Assembly (NCBI RefSeq): GCF_021390675.1
Contig: NZ_JAJEJV010000004.1
Coordinates: 62,001 to 126,000 of the forward strand
Length of the DNA stretch: 64,000 bases
Source of the DNA: Dyella sp. 2HG41-7
Lineage (GTDB): Bacteria > Pseudomonadota > Gammaproteobacteria > Xanthomonadales > Rhodanobacteraceae
Direction: 5' to 3'
Position 1 is the first letter of the stretch, and each line of letters opens with the position of its first letter. Below are positions 10,801-18,575 of the stretch, in pieces. Under the pieces are notes generated by a model. It did no database searches. It saw nothing but the letters and a program-made list of their open reading frames with translations, and had not been told where the DNA came from. A program made the position numbers and the translations under genes.

Positions 10801-11033
10801 TCGTTGACCGTAGTGGTGAGCACGCGCTCGAACGGCGAGGCGATGCGACCGGCCATCTGATCCGGAGGCAGCCCGGTGTACTGCCACACCACGGCGATCA
10901 CGGGAATCTTGATATCGGGAAAAATATCCGTAGGCGTGCGCAGCGCGGCCAGCGGCCCGACGATCAGAATCAGCAACGCAAGAACGACGAAGGTATAAGG
11001 CCGCTCCAGCGCAAGCCGTACAATCCTCACCAT
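7830..11033 (-). CDS. RND efflux permease subunit (AcrB/MdtC-like)
   Basis: Proton-driven inner-membrane pump, 1067 residues, the usual length for the family. TM1 begins right after MVRIVRLALERPYTF. Two large periplasmic loops separate the twelve TM helices. TM4 carries the proton-relay pair in ALAVGILVDDATVTIENIN, and the second half shows NSILVVSFCRERL and FRPVCMTALAMIIGMAPMAL. It is the first gene of the operon permease-adaptor-outer-membrane factor, and a LysR gene is transcribed divergently from 11273, the usual arrangement for a local regulator. The drug or solvent specificity cannot be assigned. Confidence 0.95.
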   Translation of the reverse strand: MVRIVRLALERPYTFVVLALLILIVGPLAALRTPTDIFPDIKIPVIAVVWQYTGLPPDQMAGRIASPFERVLTTTVNDVEHIEAKSIAGYGIIKIFFQPNVNIATANAQVTAVSQTLLKQLPPGVTPPLILNYNASTVPILQLALSGKGLSEQNLGDLGQNILRPQLVSVPGAAIPYPYGGKTRQVQIDVDSAALQARGLSAQDVANALAAQNLIVPVGTQKIGSFEYTLNLNNSPSDINELGNLPIKQVNGTTIYIRDVAHVRDGSPPQTNIVHVDGNRSVLLTILKNGSASTLAIVAGIKQRLADSKGLLPDNLKVAPIGDQSIFVRAAITGVAREGVIAAALTSLMILLFLGSWRSTVIIAVSIPLAILGAIALLSAFGETLNIMTLGGLALAVGILVDDATVTIENINWHLEHGKDVETSILDGARQIVTPAFVSLLCICIVFVPMFFLDGVARFLFVPMAEAVMFAMVCSFILSRTLVPTMAKFLLKPHAPHVGEQGAHVAPSPSRNPLVRFQRAFEARFERIRSVYHGVLELALEHRRPFVMGFLAFVLVSFLLVPFLGRNFFPDVDGGQILMHVRAQVGTRVEDTANLFNQIENTIRTVVPPDELGTVVDNIGVSGSGINTTYNNTGLVGEQDGDIQIALNEGHRPTAEYVRKLREILPRLYPSATFSFPPADIVSQILNFGAPAPIDLQIRGPNLAANFAYANSLLGQIKRIPGIVDARIQESQANPGFDVNVDRTQAQLLGITERDVTNSLVVNLAGSSQVAPTFWLNPTNGVSYPIVMQTPQYALDSLAQLRNLPINGANGNAQVLGGLVTLKRTNTNAVIDQYDIQSVVQIYAATQDRDLGAVAADVQKVIDGTAKQQPKGAHVVLLGQVQTMNSAFTGLIFGLLGAVVLIYLLIVVNFQSWSDPFVIITALPAALAGIVWILFATHTPLSVPALTGAIMCMGVATANSILVVSFCRERLAEHGNATVAALEAGFTRFRPVCMTALAMIIGMAPMALGLGEGGEQNAPLGRAVIGGLIFATCATLLFVPVVFSIIHARHSHAAKKEDASGEPSYVV

Positions 11034-11272
11034 GTGGATGTGCTCCAGGATTGGGGAGGCGGAGCGTCCCTTTCACGCTGCGTCACGATGCGAAGCGGCG
11101 TATCGGGGTCGACGGCGGTCGCAGTAGGCGATCGCGCGCTCCGCGTAATACATAGTTGCGGGTATCACAATGGGCGGAGGCCTCGGGGAAAGGCCCTCGC
11201 CATCTGTAATATGTGAAGGTTAGTTGTACGAGTTGCTAAGATCGATACAGCACGGCGAATGGCTCAATACGC

Positions 11273-12199
11273 ATGACGAATGATTATCTGGAGCTTCGGC
11301 ATCTGAAGTATTTCGTCACGGTGGCCGACGAATTGCATTTCGGCCGCGCCGCCGAACGATTAGGCATTTCGCAGCCGCCGCTCAGCCAGCAGATTCATGC
11401 GCTGGAGCAGCGCCTGGGCGCGAAACTTTTCGAGCGCAAAGGTCGCGGCATCGCGCTGAGCAGTGCAGGCAGCGCGTTATTGCCGCGTGCACGCACCTTG
11501 CTCACGCAAGCCGAGCGCGCGGCCGAATCGGTGGCGCGGTCGCAGCGCGGCGAGCTGGGCGAATTGCATCTGGGCTTGATGTCGTCCGGCCCGTTCACCG
11601 TGGTGGTACCGCGCGTGTTGGCGCGCTTTCGCGAGCGCCTGCCCGATGTGCGCCTGGTGATCCACGAAATGGCGACCTCGCATCAGATCGATGCGTTGGA
11701 ACAAGGGCTGATCGATGTCGGCGTAATCCGTCCCGACACGTTGCCCGCGAGCATCAAGGCCATCGAGCTCTTCAAAGATTCGCTCACGGTCGTCATGCAC
11801 TCCAGCAATCCGCTCGCGGCCAAAGAAGGGCCGATCGATATCAGCGAGCTCGCCAACGAAGATTTTATTTTTTATCAGCGCAGCCTCGGCGTGCGCCTGT
11901 ACGACGAAGTGATCGCGCTCTGCACGCGCGCCGGATTCAATCCGCGCATTCTTTACGAGGTGCGCGAACTGCCGACGATTATCGGCCTTATATCCGGGGG
12001 CTTCGGCGTGGCGGTGTTGCCGGGTTCGGTGCAGCGGATGATCGTGGAGAACGTGGTCTATCGGCCCGTGGCGCATATGGAAGCCGCGACGGCAGTCTGG
12101 GCGATCTATCGCGACGACGCCAACGACCCCATGGTCCATGCATTTTTAGACATAGCGCAGTGTTTAGCGTCCAAGACATTGGCGAAGGGACAGGCGTAG
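11273..12199 (+). CDS. LysR-family transcriptional regulator, divergent from RND pump
   Basis: 308 residues. The N-terminal winged helix-turn-helix is classic LysR: LRHLKYFVTVADELHFGRAAERLGISQPPLSQQ, then LEQRLGAKLFERKGRGIALS. A substrate-binding domain follows (about 95-300), with GELHLGLMSSGPF and ISGGFGVAVLPGSV. It faces the RND operon across a 239-bp intergenic region, so it probably regulates the pump operon and itself. I could not pick a convincing T-N11-A box among several candidates there. The Shine-Dalgarno sequence is weak, but the start places the HTH at the normal distance. The inducer is unknown. Confidence 0.9.
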   Translation: MTNDYLELRHLKYFVTVADELHFGRAAERLGISQPPLSQQIHALEQRLGAKLFERKGRGIALSSAGSALLPRARTLLTQAERAAESVARSQRGELGELHLGLMSSGPFTVVVPRVLARFRERLPDVRLVIHEMATSHQIDALEQGLIDVGVIRPDTLPASIKAIELFKDSLTVVMHSSNPLAAKEGPIDISELANEDFIFYQRSLGVRLYDEVIALCTRAGFNPRILYEVRELPTIIGLISGGFGVAVLPGSVQRMIVENVVYRPVAHMEAATAVWAIYRDDANDPMVHAFLDIAQCLASKTLAKGQA

Positions 12200-12458
12200 C
12201 ATGCCGCCAAGCAGGGGTCGCCCTACTTGAGGTGACGGCGCCTGCCTCCATAGAAGCGGTCGATCCAACCTAGGACAACCAAAGGTTCTGACGTATCTGG
12301 CGCAAGTGTTTGCTTACGCCAAACTGTCGTTTTTGATTTATGTACGCCTGGGCAACGCTGCGTTGCACGAAATAGCCTAAATCTGGGTAGTCGTAAGCCT
12401 TAATCATTTGTAAACTATTGAGTACATAAACACCATAACCTACCCCACAGGTAACCGA

Positions 12459-12980
12459 ATGCGAATGCACCCCCTCACACGCGGCTTGGCCACCGTGCTG
12501 ATGTTCGCTTTACCGGCTCTTCCCGCCATGGCGGCGCGCTTCGAATTGCAAGGCGGCGTCAGCTACATGGACAGCTACAGCGCGCCTGCCGCGTTCGGCG
12601 AAGTGATCTTCGACGAACACCAGTTCGGCAGCAGCAATTTCAGCTGGTCGCCCGATATCACTGCCGGCTGGATCGGCGGGCGCAGTCTCCGGCGCTACGA
12701 CAACAGCCGCTACACCACCCGTGACGATATCGGCCTGGTGAGCGCAGGCATCCGCGTGCACTACGGTCCGGCGAATGCGTGGTATCGACGGCTCTTTGTC
12801 AGCGAGCAGCCGACCGTGCACACCGGCAAAACCGAAGCGCTGAGCAGCGCGTATGAATTCAGCACCACCTTTGGTTATCAGGGCGATCATTGGAGCGTCG
12901 GCGTTCGCCATATCTCCAACGGCGGCATTCACGAGCCCAACCGCGGCGAGACGATGGCGCTGGTCGGCATCGCGTTCTGA
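12459..12980 (+). CDS. PagL-like lipid A 3-O-deacylase / acyloxyacyl hydrolase
   Basis: Small outer-membrane barrel, 173 residues, predicted to remove an ester-linked acyl chain from lipid A. The signal peptide runs to about LPAMAA. The body has alternating barrel strands and ends in a C-terminal Phe (MALVGIAF), as expected for barrel assembly. The key segment VGVRHISNGGIHEPNRGET resembles the PagL active site: His151 and Ser153 match the His-x-Ser-Asn pair. The likely acidic partner Glu164 is 11 residues after the Ser, one fewer than in Pseudomonas PagL as I recall it. AGGTAA precedes the ATG. It is a single-gene unit closed by a hairpin. The family call is fairly good; activity is inferred. 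Confidence 0.72.
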   Translation: MRMHPLTRGLATVLMFALPALPAMAARFELQGGVSYMDSYSAPAAFGEVIFDEHQFGSSNFSWSPDITAGWIGGRSLRRYDNSRYTTRDDIGLVSAGIRVHYGPANAWYRRLFVSEQPTVHTGKTEALSSAYEFSTTFGYQGDHWSVGVRHISNGGIHEPNRGETMALVGIAF

Positions 12981-13006
12981 TCCAACGTTTTCGTTTTGCG
13001 CATACA

Positions 13007-13032
13007 ACAACGGCCCCAATCGGGGCCGTTGT
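13007..13032. terminator. Bidirectional terminator between pagL-like gene and emrB
   Basis: A perfect 11-bp stem (13007-13017 with 13022-13032) with a 4-nt loop, followed on the plus strand by CATTTT. It lies between two convergent genes that end at 12980 and 13059. Confidence 0.75.
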
Positions 13033-13058
13033 CATTTTCGGATTCTACGTCGAGGCCG

Positions 13059-14579
13059 TCAGTGCCCGCCGCCGCCTGCCCCGGCTTTCGCGGCGAACGG
13101 CGGCTTGGCCATCCAAATCACCACGATCAGCGACAGGAAGATCCAACCCAGCGCATAGAAGATCTCGTTGAAGGAGATCTGCAGTCCCTGCAGCGTGATC
13201 GATTGATTGAGCGCCGCCATCACACCCTGCGAATCGCCGACCTGCCCTATCGCCTGCTGTACGTCCTGGTTGTACGGCGTGATCTGCTCAGTGAGCTGCG
13301 AATGATGCAACACGCCGCGACGCTGCCAAAGGAACGTCGTAAGCGATGCGGAAAAGCTGGCGCCCACGGTACGCAGGAAGGTCGCCACGCCGCCGCCCGC
13401 GGCAATTTCGTGCGGCTGCAGATCCGACAGCAAGATCGTCGTCACCGGCATAAAGAAGAACGCAACGCCCAGACCTTGCAGCAACTGCACGAGTGCAACG
13501 TGTTCGAAGTCGATACCGATATAGAAGTTTGAGCGCAAGAAGCAGGTCGCGCCCATGATCACGAAGGCGCCACTGGTGAGCAAACGCAAATCGAAGCGCG
13601 TGGCGTACTTGCCCACGATAAAGGTGAGCAATACCGGCAACACGCCCAACGGGGCAGTGGCGAAACCCGCCCATGTCGCCGTGTAACCGAGGTTGATCTG
13701 CAACCACTGCGGCACCAGCAAACCGATGGCGAAGAATGCGGCGTACGCCAGCACCAACGCGATCGTACCCATGCGGAAGTTGCGGTGACGGAACAACTTC
13801 AAGTCGACGATCGGTTCCTTGTCGGTCAACTCCCAGATCAGGAAGATCGCAATCGCAATCGCCGAAATAAGGGCGGTGATAATGATAAAAGTGGAATTGA
13901 ACCAGTCTTCGTCGTTGCCTTTGTCCAGCACCACCTGCAACGCGCCGACACCAACCACCAACGTGATCAAGCCGACATAGTCGATCTTCGGCCGATGCGT
14001 GACCACTTCTCGCAAGCGCAGCTGATTGGCGACCACCATGCTGGCGAAAATACCGATCGGCACGTTGATAAAGAAAATCCATGGCCACGAATAGTTGTCG
14101 GTAATCCAGCCGCCAAGAATCGGGCCGGCAATCGGCGCCACCACCGTCACCATCGCGAGCAAGGCCAGCGCCATAGGTCGTTTATTGGGCGGATAGATCG
14201 ACAGCAGCAGCGCCTGCGTGATCGGATACATCGGGCCCGCCACCGCACCTTGAAGCGTGCGGAATAAAATCAGCATGCCCATGCTCTGCGCGATACCGCA
14301 CAACAGCGACGCGACGGAGAACAGCAACGTCGCCGAAACGAACAGCTTCACCTCGCCATAGCGGCGCGTAAGGAAGCCGGTGAGCGGCAAGGCGATCGCG
14401 TTACTGACCGCAAACGAGGTAATCACCCACGTACTTTGATCCGAGCTCACGCCCAAATTACCGGCGATGGTCGGCAACGACACGTTGGCGATGGTGGTGT
14501 CCAGCACCTGCATAAACGTGGCCAGCGACAAACCGATCGTCGCAAGTACCAGGTTGGGTGGACGGAAATGCGTATTCAT
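13059..14579 (-). CDS. emrB: EmrB/QacA-type MFS multidrug permease (DHA2, 14 TMS)
   Basis: Inner-membrane drug:H+ antiporter, 506 residues. It shows the DHA2 pattern: motif D-like LDTTIANVSLPTIAGNLG, motif A-like GFLTRRYGEVKLF, motif C-like PIAGPILGGWITDNYSW, and fourteen predicted helices, ending with a Gly-rich tail (AKAGAGGGGH). It is the last gene of the minus-strand series marR, outer-membrane factor, emrA, emrB, with about 100 bp between emrA and emrB. With EmrA and the NodT lipoprotein it should form an envelope-spanning pump for hydrophobic drugs or uncouplers. The symbol reflects family membership, not proven orthology to E. coli EmrB. Confidence 0.93.
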   Translation of the reverse strand: MNTHFRPPNLVLATIGLSLATFMQVLDTTIANVSLPTIAGNLGVSSDQSTWVITSFAVSNAIALPLTGFLTRRYGEVKLFVSATLLFSVASLLCGIAQSMGMLILFRTLQGAVAGPMYPITQALLLSIYPPNKRPMALALLAMVTVVAPIAGPILGGWITDNYSWPWIFFINVPIGIFASMVVANQLRLREVVTHRPKIDYVGLITLVVGVGALQVVLDKGNDEDWFNSTFIIITALISAIAIAIFLIWELTDKEPIVDLKLFRHRNFRMGTIALVLAYAAFFAIGLLVPQWLQINLGYTATWAGFATAPLGVLPVLLTFIVGKYATRFDLRLLTSGAFVIMGATCFLRSNFYIGIDFEHVALVQLLQGLGVAFFFMPVTTILLSDLQPHEIAAGGGVATFLRTVGASFSASLTTFLWQRRGVLHHSQLTEQITPYNQDVQQAIGQVGDSQGVMAALNQSITLQGLQISFNEIFYALGWIFLSLIVVIWMAKPPFAAKAGAGGGGH

Positions 14580-14682
14580 GAATATCGCTCGTTGAGCTGG
14601 GAAAAGGAAAACAGGGAATGGAGAAACGAATCCGTCGCGCGATGCGTCACGGTTTGCGCTGCCCTATTCCCGATTCCTCGCC

Positions 14683-15870
14683 TCACTTGCCCATATTGGC
14701 GTGAATGATCTGCTCGATCTGCTCGTTCGCCGCAACAAGCTGGTTCTGGTACACGTCGGTGCTGAAGAGCGGCACCGTGCGCGGCGTTTGCGACAGCGTC
14801 GGGCCGTTCTGGTCGTGCAGGTTCACGCTGGTATCCAACGACATGCCGATGCGCAACGGATGCTGATCGAGCTGCGACGGATCGGTGAACACCACGCGCA
14901 CCGGAATGCGCTGCACGATCTTGATCCAGTTGCCCGTCGCGTTCTGCGCCGGCAACAACGAGAACGCGCTGCCCGTGCCCACGCCCAGGCTCTGTACCTT
15001 GCCCTTGTACTTCACCGAGCCGCCGTAGACGTCGGAAGTGATTTCCACCGATTGGCCGATGCGCATCTGGGTAAGCTGCGTTTCCTTAAAGTTGGCATCC
15101 ACCCACACTTCGTGCAGCGGCACCACCGCCATCAACGCGGCGCCCGGCTGTACGCGCTGACCCACCTGCACGGTGCGCTTGGCGACATAACCCGTCACCG
15201 GTGCGACCATCACGGTTCGCACGTCGTCCAGATACGCGGCGCGATACGCGGCGGCAGCGGCTTTGACGTCCGGATGCGAGGCGACCACCGTGTCGTCGAC
15301 CAACACTTGGTTGGTTTGCAATTGCTGTTGGGACGTCGCCAACGCGCTCTGCGCGGAAGTGAGCGCGTCGCGCGCATGCGCCAACTCTTCGTTGGAGATC
15401 GCACCGCTCTTGGCGAGATCGCGACGACGGTTGAAGTCGGCCTGCGCCTTCTGCAGCGCCACCTTTTCCACCGCAACCTGCGCTTGTGCGCCTTGCACGG
15501 TGCTGTACAAACCGCGCACGCGGCGCACGGTGTTGGCGAGATTCGCGCTGGCGCGCTGCAGTTCCACATCGGCGTCGGATTTATCCAGACGCACCAGCAC
15601 ATCGCCCTGCTTCACCAGGTCGCCGTCGTCGGCGCCGATGCTGACGACCGTGCCGGCGATACGCGGCGTGATCTGCACGATGTTGCCGTTGACGTAGGCA
15701 TCGTCGGTGCCTTCGTACCAACGGCCCACGATGAAATACCAAATCGCCCAGCCAATGGCGGCGAGTACAAGCAAGCCCATCAGCACGCGCAACAGGATGC
15801 CGCGCCGATTGTTGGCGGGCGGCGCCTGCACGACAGCGGTGTCGGCGGTATTGGGGTTCGGACTGGACAT
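14683..15870 (-). CDS. emrA: EmrA/HlyD-family membrane fusion protein
   Basis: Adaptor for the MFS pump, 395 residues. A cytosolic Pro/Asn-rich head is followed by one TM helix (about 24-48: ILLRVLMGLLVLAAIGWAIW), then the HlyD entry motif YEGTDDAYVNGNIVQITPR. A first lipoyl half, a long coiled coil (about 95-190, rich in Ala/Gln), the second half VMVAPVTGYVAKRTVQVGQR and a beta-barrel with VWVDANFKETQLTQMRIGQ follow. These motifs are diagnostic of EmrA. GAGG lies 9 nt before the ATG. The gene is flanked by the duct and permease genes, so the three form one machine. Confidence 0.94.
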   Translation of the reverse strand: MSSPNPNTADTAVVQAPPANNRRGILLRVLMGLLVLAAIGWAIWYFIVGRWYEGTDDAYVNGNIVQITPRIAGTVVSIGADDGDLVKQGDVLVRLDKSDADVELQRASANLANTVRRVRGLYSTVQGAQAQVAVEKVALQKAQADFNRRRDLAKSGAISNEELAHARDALTSAQSALATSQQQLQTNQVLVDDTVVASHPDVKAAAAAYRAAYLDDVRTVMVAPVTGYVAKRTVQVGQRVQPGAALMAVVPLHEVWVDANFKETQLTQMRIGQSVEITSDVYGGSVKYKGKVQSLGVGTGSAFSLLPAQNATGNWIKIVQRIPVRVVFTDPSQLDQHPLRIGMSLDTSVNLHDQNGPTLSQTPRTVPLFSTDVYQNQLVAANEQIEQIIHANMGK

Positions 15871-15897
15871 GATGTCTGCCTCGGTAACGCTAGATGA

Positions 15898-17340
15898 TTA
15901 TTTGGAAGAGAGTTGTTCGGCGTCGGCTTGCGGACGGAATCCGCCGCCGAGCGCCTGGATCAATTGCACATTGAGGTCGCTTTGCTGCGCTTGCAGGGCG
16001 GCCATGCGCTGTTCGGCAGCGAGCAATTCCTGGCGCACGCTGAGTGCTTCCAGATAACTGCCGATGCCGGCTTTGTAACGTTGTTCGGCCAGCTTCCACG
16101 CATCGTTGGCGGCATCGAGCGCGCGTTGCTGCGCGGCGATTTCCTGTTGCGAGGAAGCGATGGCGTCGTAGTCGTCGGACACTTCGTTGACGGCGGACAC
16201 AAGCGTCTTGTTGTAATGCGCGACGGCGAGATCGTATTGCGCGTCTTTGCTGTTCAAATTCGCGCGGCGACGACCGCCGTCGAAGATGGGCAGGCTGATC
16301 GCGGGCGCCGCTTCGTAAAAGCGATTCTGCAGCGAGAACAAATTAGCGCCGCCCAGATTGATCAGGCCCGCCATTGCACCGATGTTGACGTTCGGCAGGA
16401 ATTCCGTCTTCGCCGCTTTGATATTTTTGCTTGCGGCTTCGACATTCCAACGCGCCGCGACCAGATCGGCGCGATGACCAACCAATTCCACCGGCAGATT
16501 GGACGGAACGCTCAACGCAGTCGGCGGCAGCAATTGCGGACGCGCGATATCCAAACCGCGATCCGGTCCTTTGCCGAGCAACACCGACAACGCCGAACGC
16601 GATGCGTCGACGGCGCGATCGGCTTGCGCCTTCTGCCCTTCCGCACTCGCCACTTCCGAATCGCTTTGCTTGAGCTGCATCTGATTGTCGATGCCGGCCG
16701 ACACACGTTGCCGCGTGAGATCGCGCGCGTCGTTCGCGCGCTTCAATTCGGCAGTCGCAACATCCTGCTGCGCGAACGCATAGCCGAGTTGCACGTAAGC
16801 GCGCGCAAGATTGGTCGACAATTCGATGCGCGCAGCTTGCGCATCCACTTCCGCGGCGCGCAGCTGGCCCACAGAAGCTTCCCACACGGCGCGCTGACCG
16901 CCCCACAAATCCAGATCCCACTTGAAGCTGCCGTACACGTATTTGGCGGCGCCGACGTGACCGTTTCCGAGCGCGGGAATGGAGGTGGGAATGCGCGCTT
17001 CGGCGAAGCTGGCGCCCACGCTTGCCGACGGCTGGCGCGACGCATCGGCCGCGTTGGCGGCGGCTTGCGCCTGACGCGCGCGCGCATCGGCTTCGACCAG
17101 ACTCGGGTTATCGCGCAACGCTTCGGCGATCAGCGTGTTGAGCTGGGGATCGCCCAGGCCCGTCCACCAATCGTCCTTCGGCCAGGCGGCTTCGGATACG
17201 TTGACGTTCGCTAGACTGCGCTCGGCTTTGAGCGACGACGGATCGGTCAGCGATCCGTTCGGATGCAAGCCGCCGCTGGTCGCGCAGCCGGCAAGAGCGA
17301 AGGTCAGTCCGACAGCAGCCGCAAGAATGTGCAGACGCAT
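15898..17340 (-). CDS. Outer-membrane efflux lipoprotein (NodT family) of the Emr system
   Basis: Outer-membrane duct, about 480 residues, starting at the ATG at 17340 rather than the in-frame TTG three codons earlier. The protein then begins MRLHILAAAVGLTFALAGC, a lipoprotein signal with lipobox LAGC. Features include the NodT-like PKDDWWTGLGDPQLNTLI, two efflux-duct repeats, coiled coils and VGHRADLVAARWNVEAASKN. It lies 180 bp downstream of marR and just ahead of emrA, so the operon encodes a full tripartite MFS pump. Two hairpins fill the marR-duct gap and may adjust expression. Confidence 0.92.
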   Translation of the reverse strand: MRLHILAAAVGLTFALAGCATSGGLHPNGSLTDPSSLKAERSLANVNVSEAAWPKDDWWTGLGDPQLNTLIAEALRDNPSLVEADARARQAQAAANAADASRQPSASVGASFAEARIPTSIPALGNGHVGAAKYVYGSFKWDLDLWGGQRAVWEASVGQLRAAEVDAQAARIELSTNLARAYVQLGYAFAQQDVATAELKRANDARDLTRQRVSAGIDNQMQLKQSDSEVASAEGQKAQADRAVDASRSALSVLLGKGPDRGLDIARPQLLPPTALSVPSNLPVELVGHRADLVAARWNVEAASKNIKAAKTEFLPNVNIGAMAGLINLGGANLFSLQNRFYEAAPAISLPIFDGGRRRANLNSKDAQYDLAVAHYNKTLVSAVNEVSDDYDAIASSQQEIAAQQRALDAANDAWKLAEQRYKAGIGSYLEALSVRQELLAAEQRMAALQAQQSDLNVQLIQALGGGFRPQADAEQLSSK

Positions 17341-17475
17341 GGCTTTCAATCTCGAAGTTTGAAATCAAGTTGCAGTGTGTTGAGAAGGCGCGTGCCTGCG
17401 CTTTCGCAACGCGCCGAATCGGATGTGCGTCCGGTTCGGCTCCGATGAATCGAAACATCGCGTGCTCGATTCATG

Positions 17476-17519
17476 GCAAACCATCCGTGGTTTGCGTGAT
17501 GGGCCGTTCTGTGCGGCCC
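17476..17519 (-). promoter_or_regulatory. Paired hairpins between marR and the efflux genes
   Basis: Two back-to-back stems directly follow the marR stop: GCAAACCA/TGGTTTGC (17476-17495, 8 bp) and GGGCCG/CGGCCC (17501-17519, 6 bp). They could act as a partial terminator, an mRNA-processing site or a stabiliser that sets the ratio of regulator to pump. Function is inferred from position only. Confidence 0.4.
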
Positions 17520-17520
17520 G

Positions 17521-17979
17521 TTATTTTCTTTCCCGCAACGCAAGCAACACACGACTCAGATAATCGTGCAGCTGCTCGCGCTCAATTTCGCTCAGCGTTT
17601 TCTGCGCCGCGTCCAGCACGCGTTCGTTGCAACCGGTGAGTTGTTGCCACAGCGCTCTGCCGGCGTCGGTGAGTTCGATACGCAATGCGCGTCGATCCTG
17701 CTCGTGCGGGCAACGACGCAGATACCCCCTGCCCTCAAGCTGATCGAGCTGGCGCGTCATGGCGCCGCCGTCCAGTTCCACCGAGCGCGCCAGCTCGGTC
17801 GCCGACATCGGCCCGAGCACGGCAAGACGCTTGAGGATCAGAAACTGAGTGAAGCGGAGATCCAGGCCCTTGGCGGCGATTTCCGCCTCGATGCCGCGCA
17901 CCAACTCTGCGCGGACGAGGCCGATCAGCACGCCAAGGCTTTCCTGGCTGGTAGGGGTAACGAGCGGTCCGGTATTCAT
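17521..17979 (-). CDS. MarR-family transcriptional regulator
   Basis: 152 residues, a typical MarR length. The winged helix is evident: MSATELARSVELDGGAMTRQLDQLEGRGYLRR, then the wing DRRALRIELTDAGRALWQQL, with helical dimerisation ends. It is the first gene of the emr efflux operon, and a perfect palindrome of operator type lies 27-46 bp upstream of its start. The expected model is autorepression of the whole operon, relieved by a pump substrate, as in EmrR/MprA systems. The Shine-Dalgarno sequence before the ATG is poor. Confidence 0.92.
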   Translation of the reverse strand: MNTGPLVTPTSQESLGVLIGLVRAELVRGIEAEIAAKGLDLRFTQFLILKRLAVLGPMSATELARSVELDGGAMTRQLDQLEGRGYLRRCPHEQDRRALRIELTDAGRALWQQLTGCNERVLDAAQKTLSEIEREQLHDYLSRVLLALRERK

Positions 17980-18005
17980 AGGACCGGCATTTTATTGCCT
18001 CCGTA

Positions 18006-18025
18006 ATATTTGTCAAGGCAAATAT
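18006..18025. promoter_or_regulatory. Candidate MarR operator
   Basis: Perfect 7-bp half sites ATATTTG and CAAATAT separated by 6 bp (TCAAGG), an AT-rich island in GC-rich surroundings, 27 bp upstream of the marR start. Its length and TTG/CAA halves fit MarR-type operators. Assignment is inference from position and symmetry. Confidence 0.65.
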
Positions 18026-18069
18026 AAGTTACGCACCTATTGTTTCAGCAAATGGTCAGAGATGAATGA

Positions 18070-18324
18070 TTACCGGCCTGGGGAGACCAGCTCGGCCAGC
18101 TCGTCGTTGAGCCAGGTGCGCAGAGCGGCATCGCGCAGTTCGAACAGGTCGAAGACGCCTAAAGCGCGCAACGTCGGCAATTGAGCCAGCAAACGCGGCT
18201 CCATGGCGCGGCGGACGGCTTCGGGCGTAGCGGGGTCGAGCATTTGGTGGGCACAGGCGACAAAGGTTTCCAGCGGGGACTTGGAGATGTCGGTTTTCAC
18301 GGAAATCAGTTGAATCGGGGACAT
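18070..18324 (-). CDS. Small protein of unknown function (84 aa)
   Basis: I do not recognise a family. The case for a real gene is the strong AAGGAAAGG ribosome site ending 3 nt before the ATG, and a balanced acidic/helical composition: MSPIQLISVKTDISKSP, then ATPEAVRRAMEPRLLAQL, LRALGVFDLFELRDAAL and WLNDELAEL. There is no signal peptide, TM segment or cysteine cluster; the protein is predicted to be soluble and mostly helical. It sits upstream of marR on the same strand and is divergent from the AraC gene, so it could be a target of either regulator. The overlapping longer frame 18056-18421 looks like a shadow. Confidence 0.6.
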   Translation of the reverse strand: MSPIQLISVKTDISKSPLETFVACAHQMLDPATPEAVRRAMEPRLLAQLPTLRALGVFDLFELRDAALRTWLNDELAELVSPGR

Positions 18325-18546
18325 GGCCTTTCCTTTCTTCGTGCAGCGGATCGCTCATAAAGACGGACGAATGAGGCGTGTTGTGACCGACATGTGGCGC
18401 CCAGGAACGTGTCTGCGCCAATGCGCGCAGTCATCGGCAACCCCTGGGTTTGAGAAATGCCGCGAGCGGCGGCAGCGGCGGGAAGGCCCGGTTTATCGGT
18501 CGGGAGAAGGAAGCTTAGACAAACTGACGGCCAAGCTGATAACGTC

Positions 18547-18558
18547 ATTTGGCCAAAT
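18547..18558. promoter_or_regulatory. 12-bp perfect palindrome upstream of araC-type gene
   Basis: ATTTGGCCAAAT ends 17 bp before the AraC-type start codon, in the 250-bp region shared with the divergent 84-residue gene. It could be an operator or a chance palindrome; no second copy was found nearby. Confidence 0.3.
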
Positions 18559-18575
18559 AATGTCGAGATTCGGCC

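Noticed and set aside
11034-11272. LysR binding box in the pump-regulator intergenic region
   Set aside because: Several T-N11-A matches exist but none shows convincing dyad symmetry or duplication, so no site was called.
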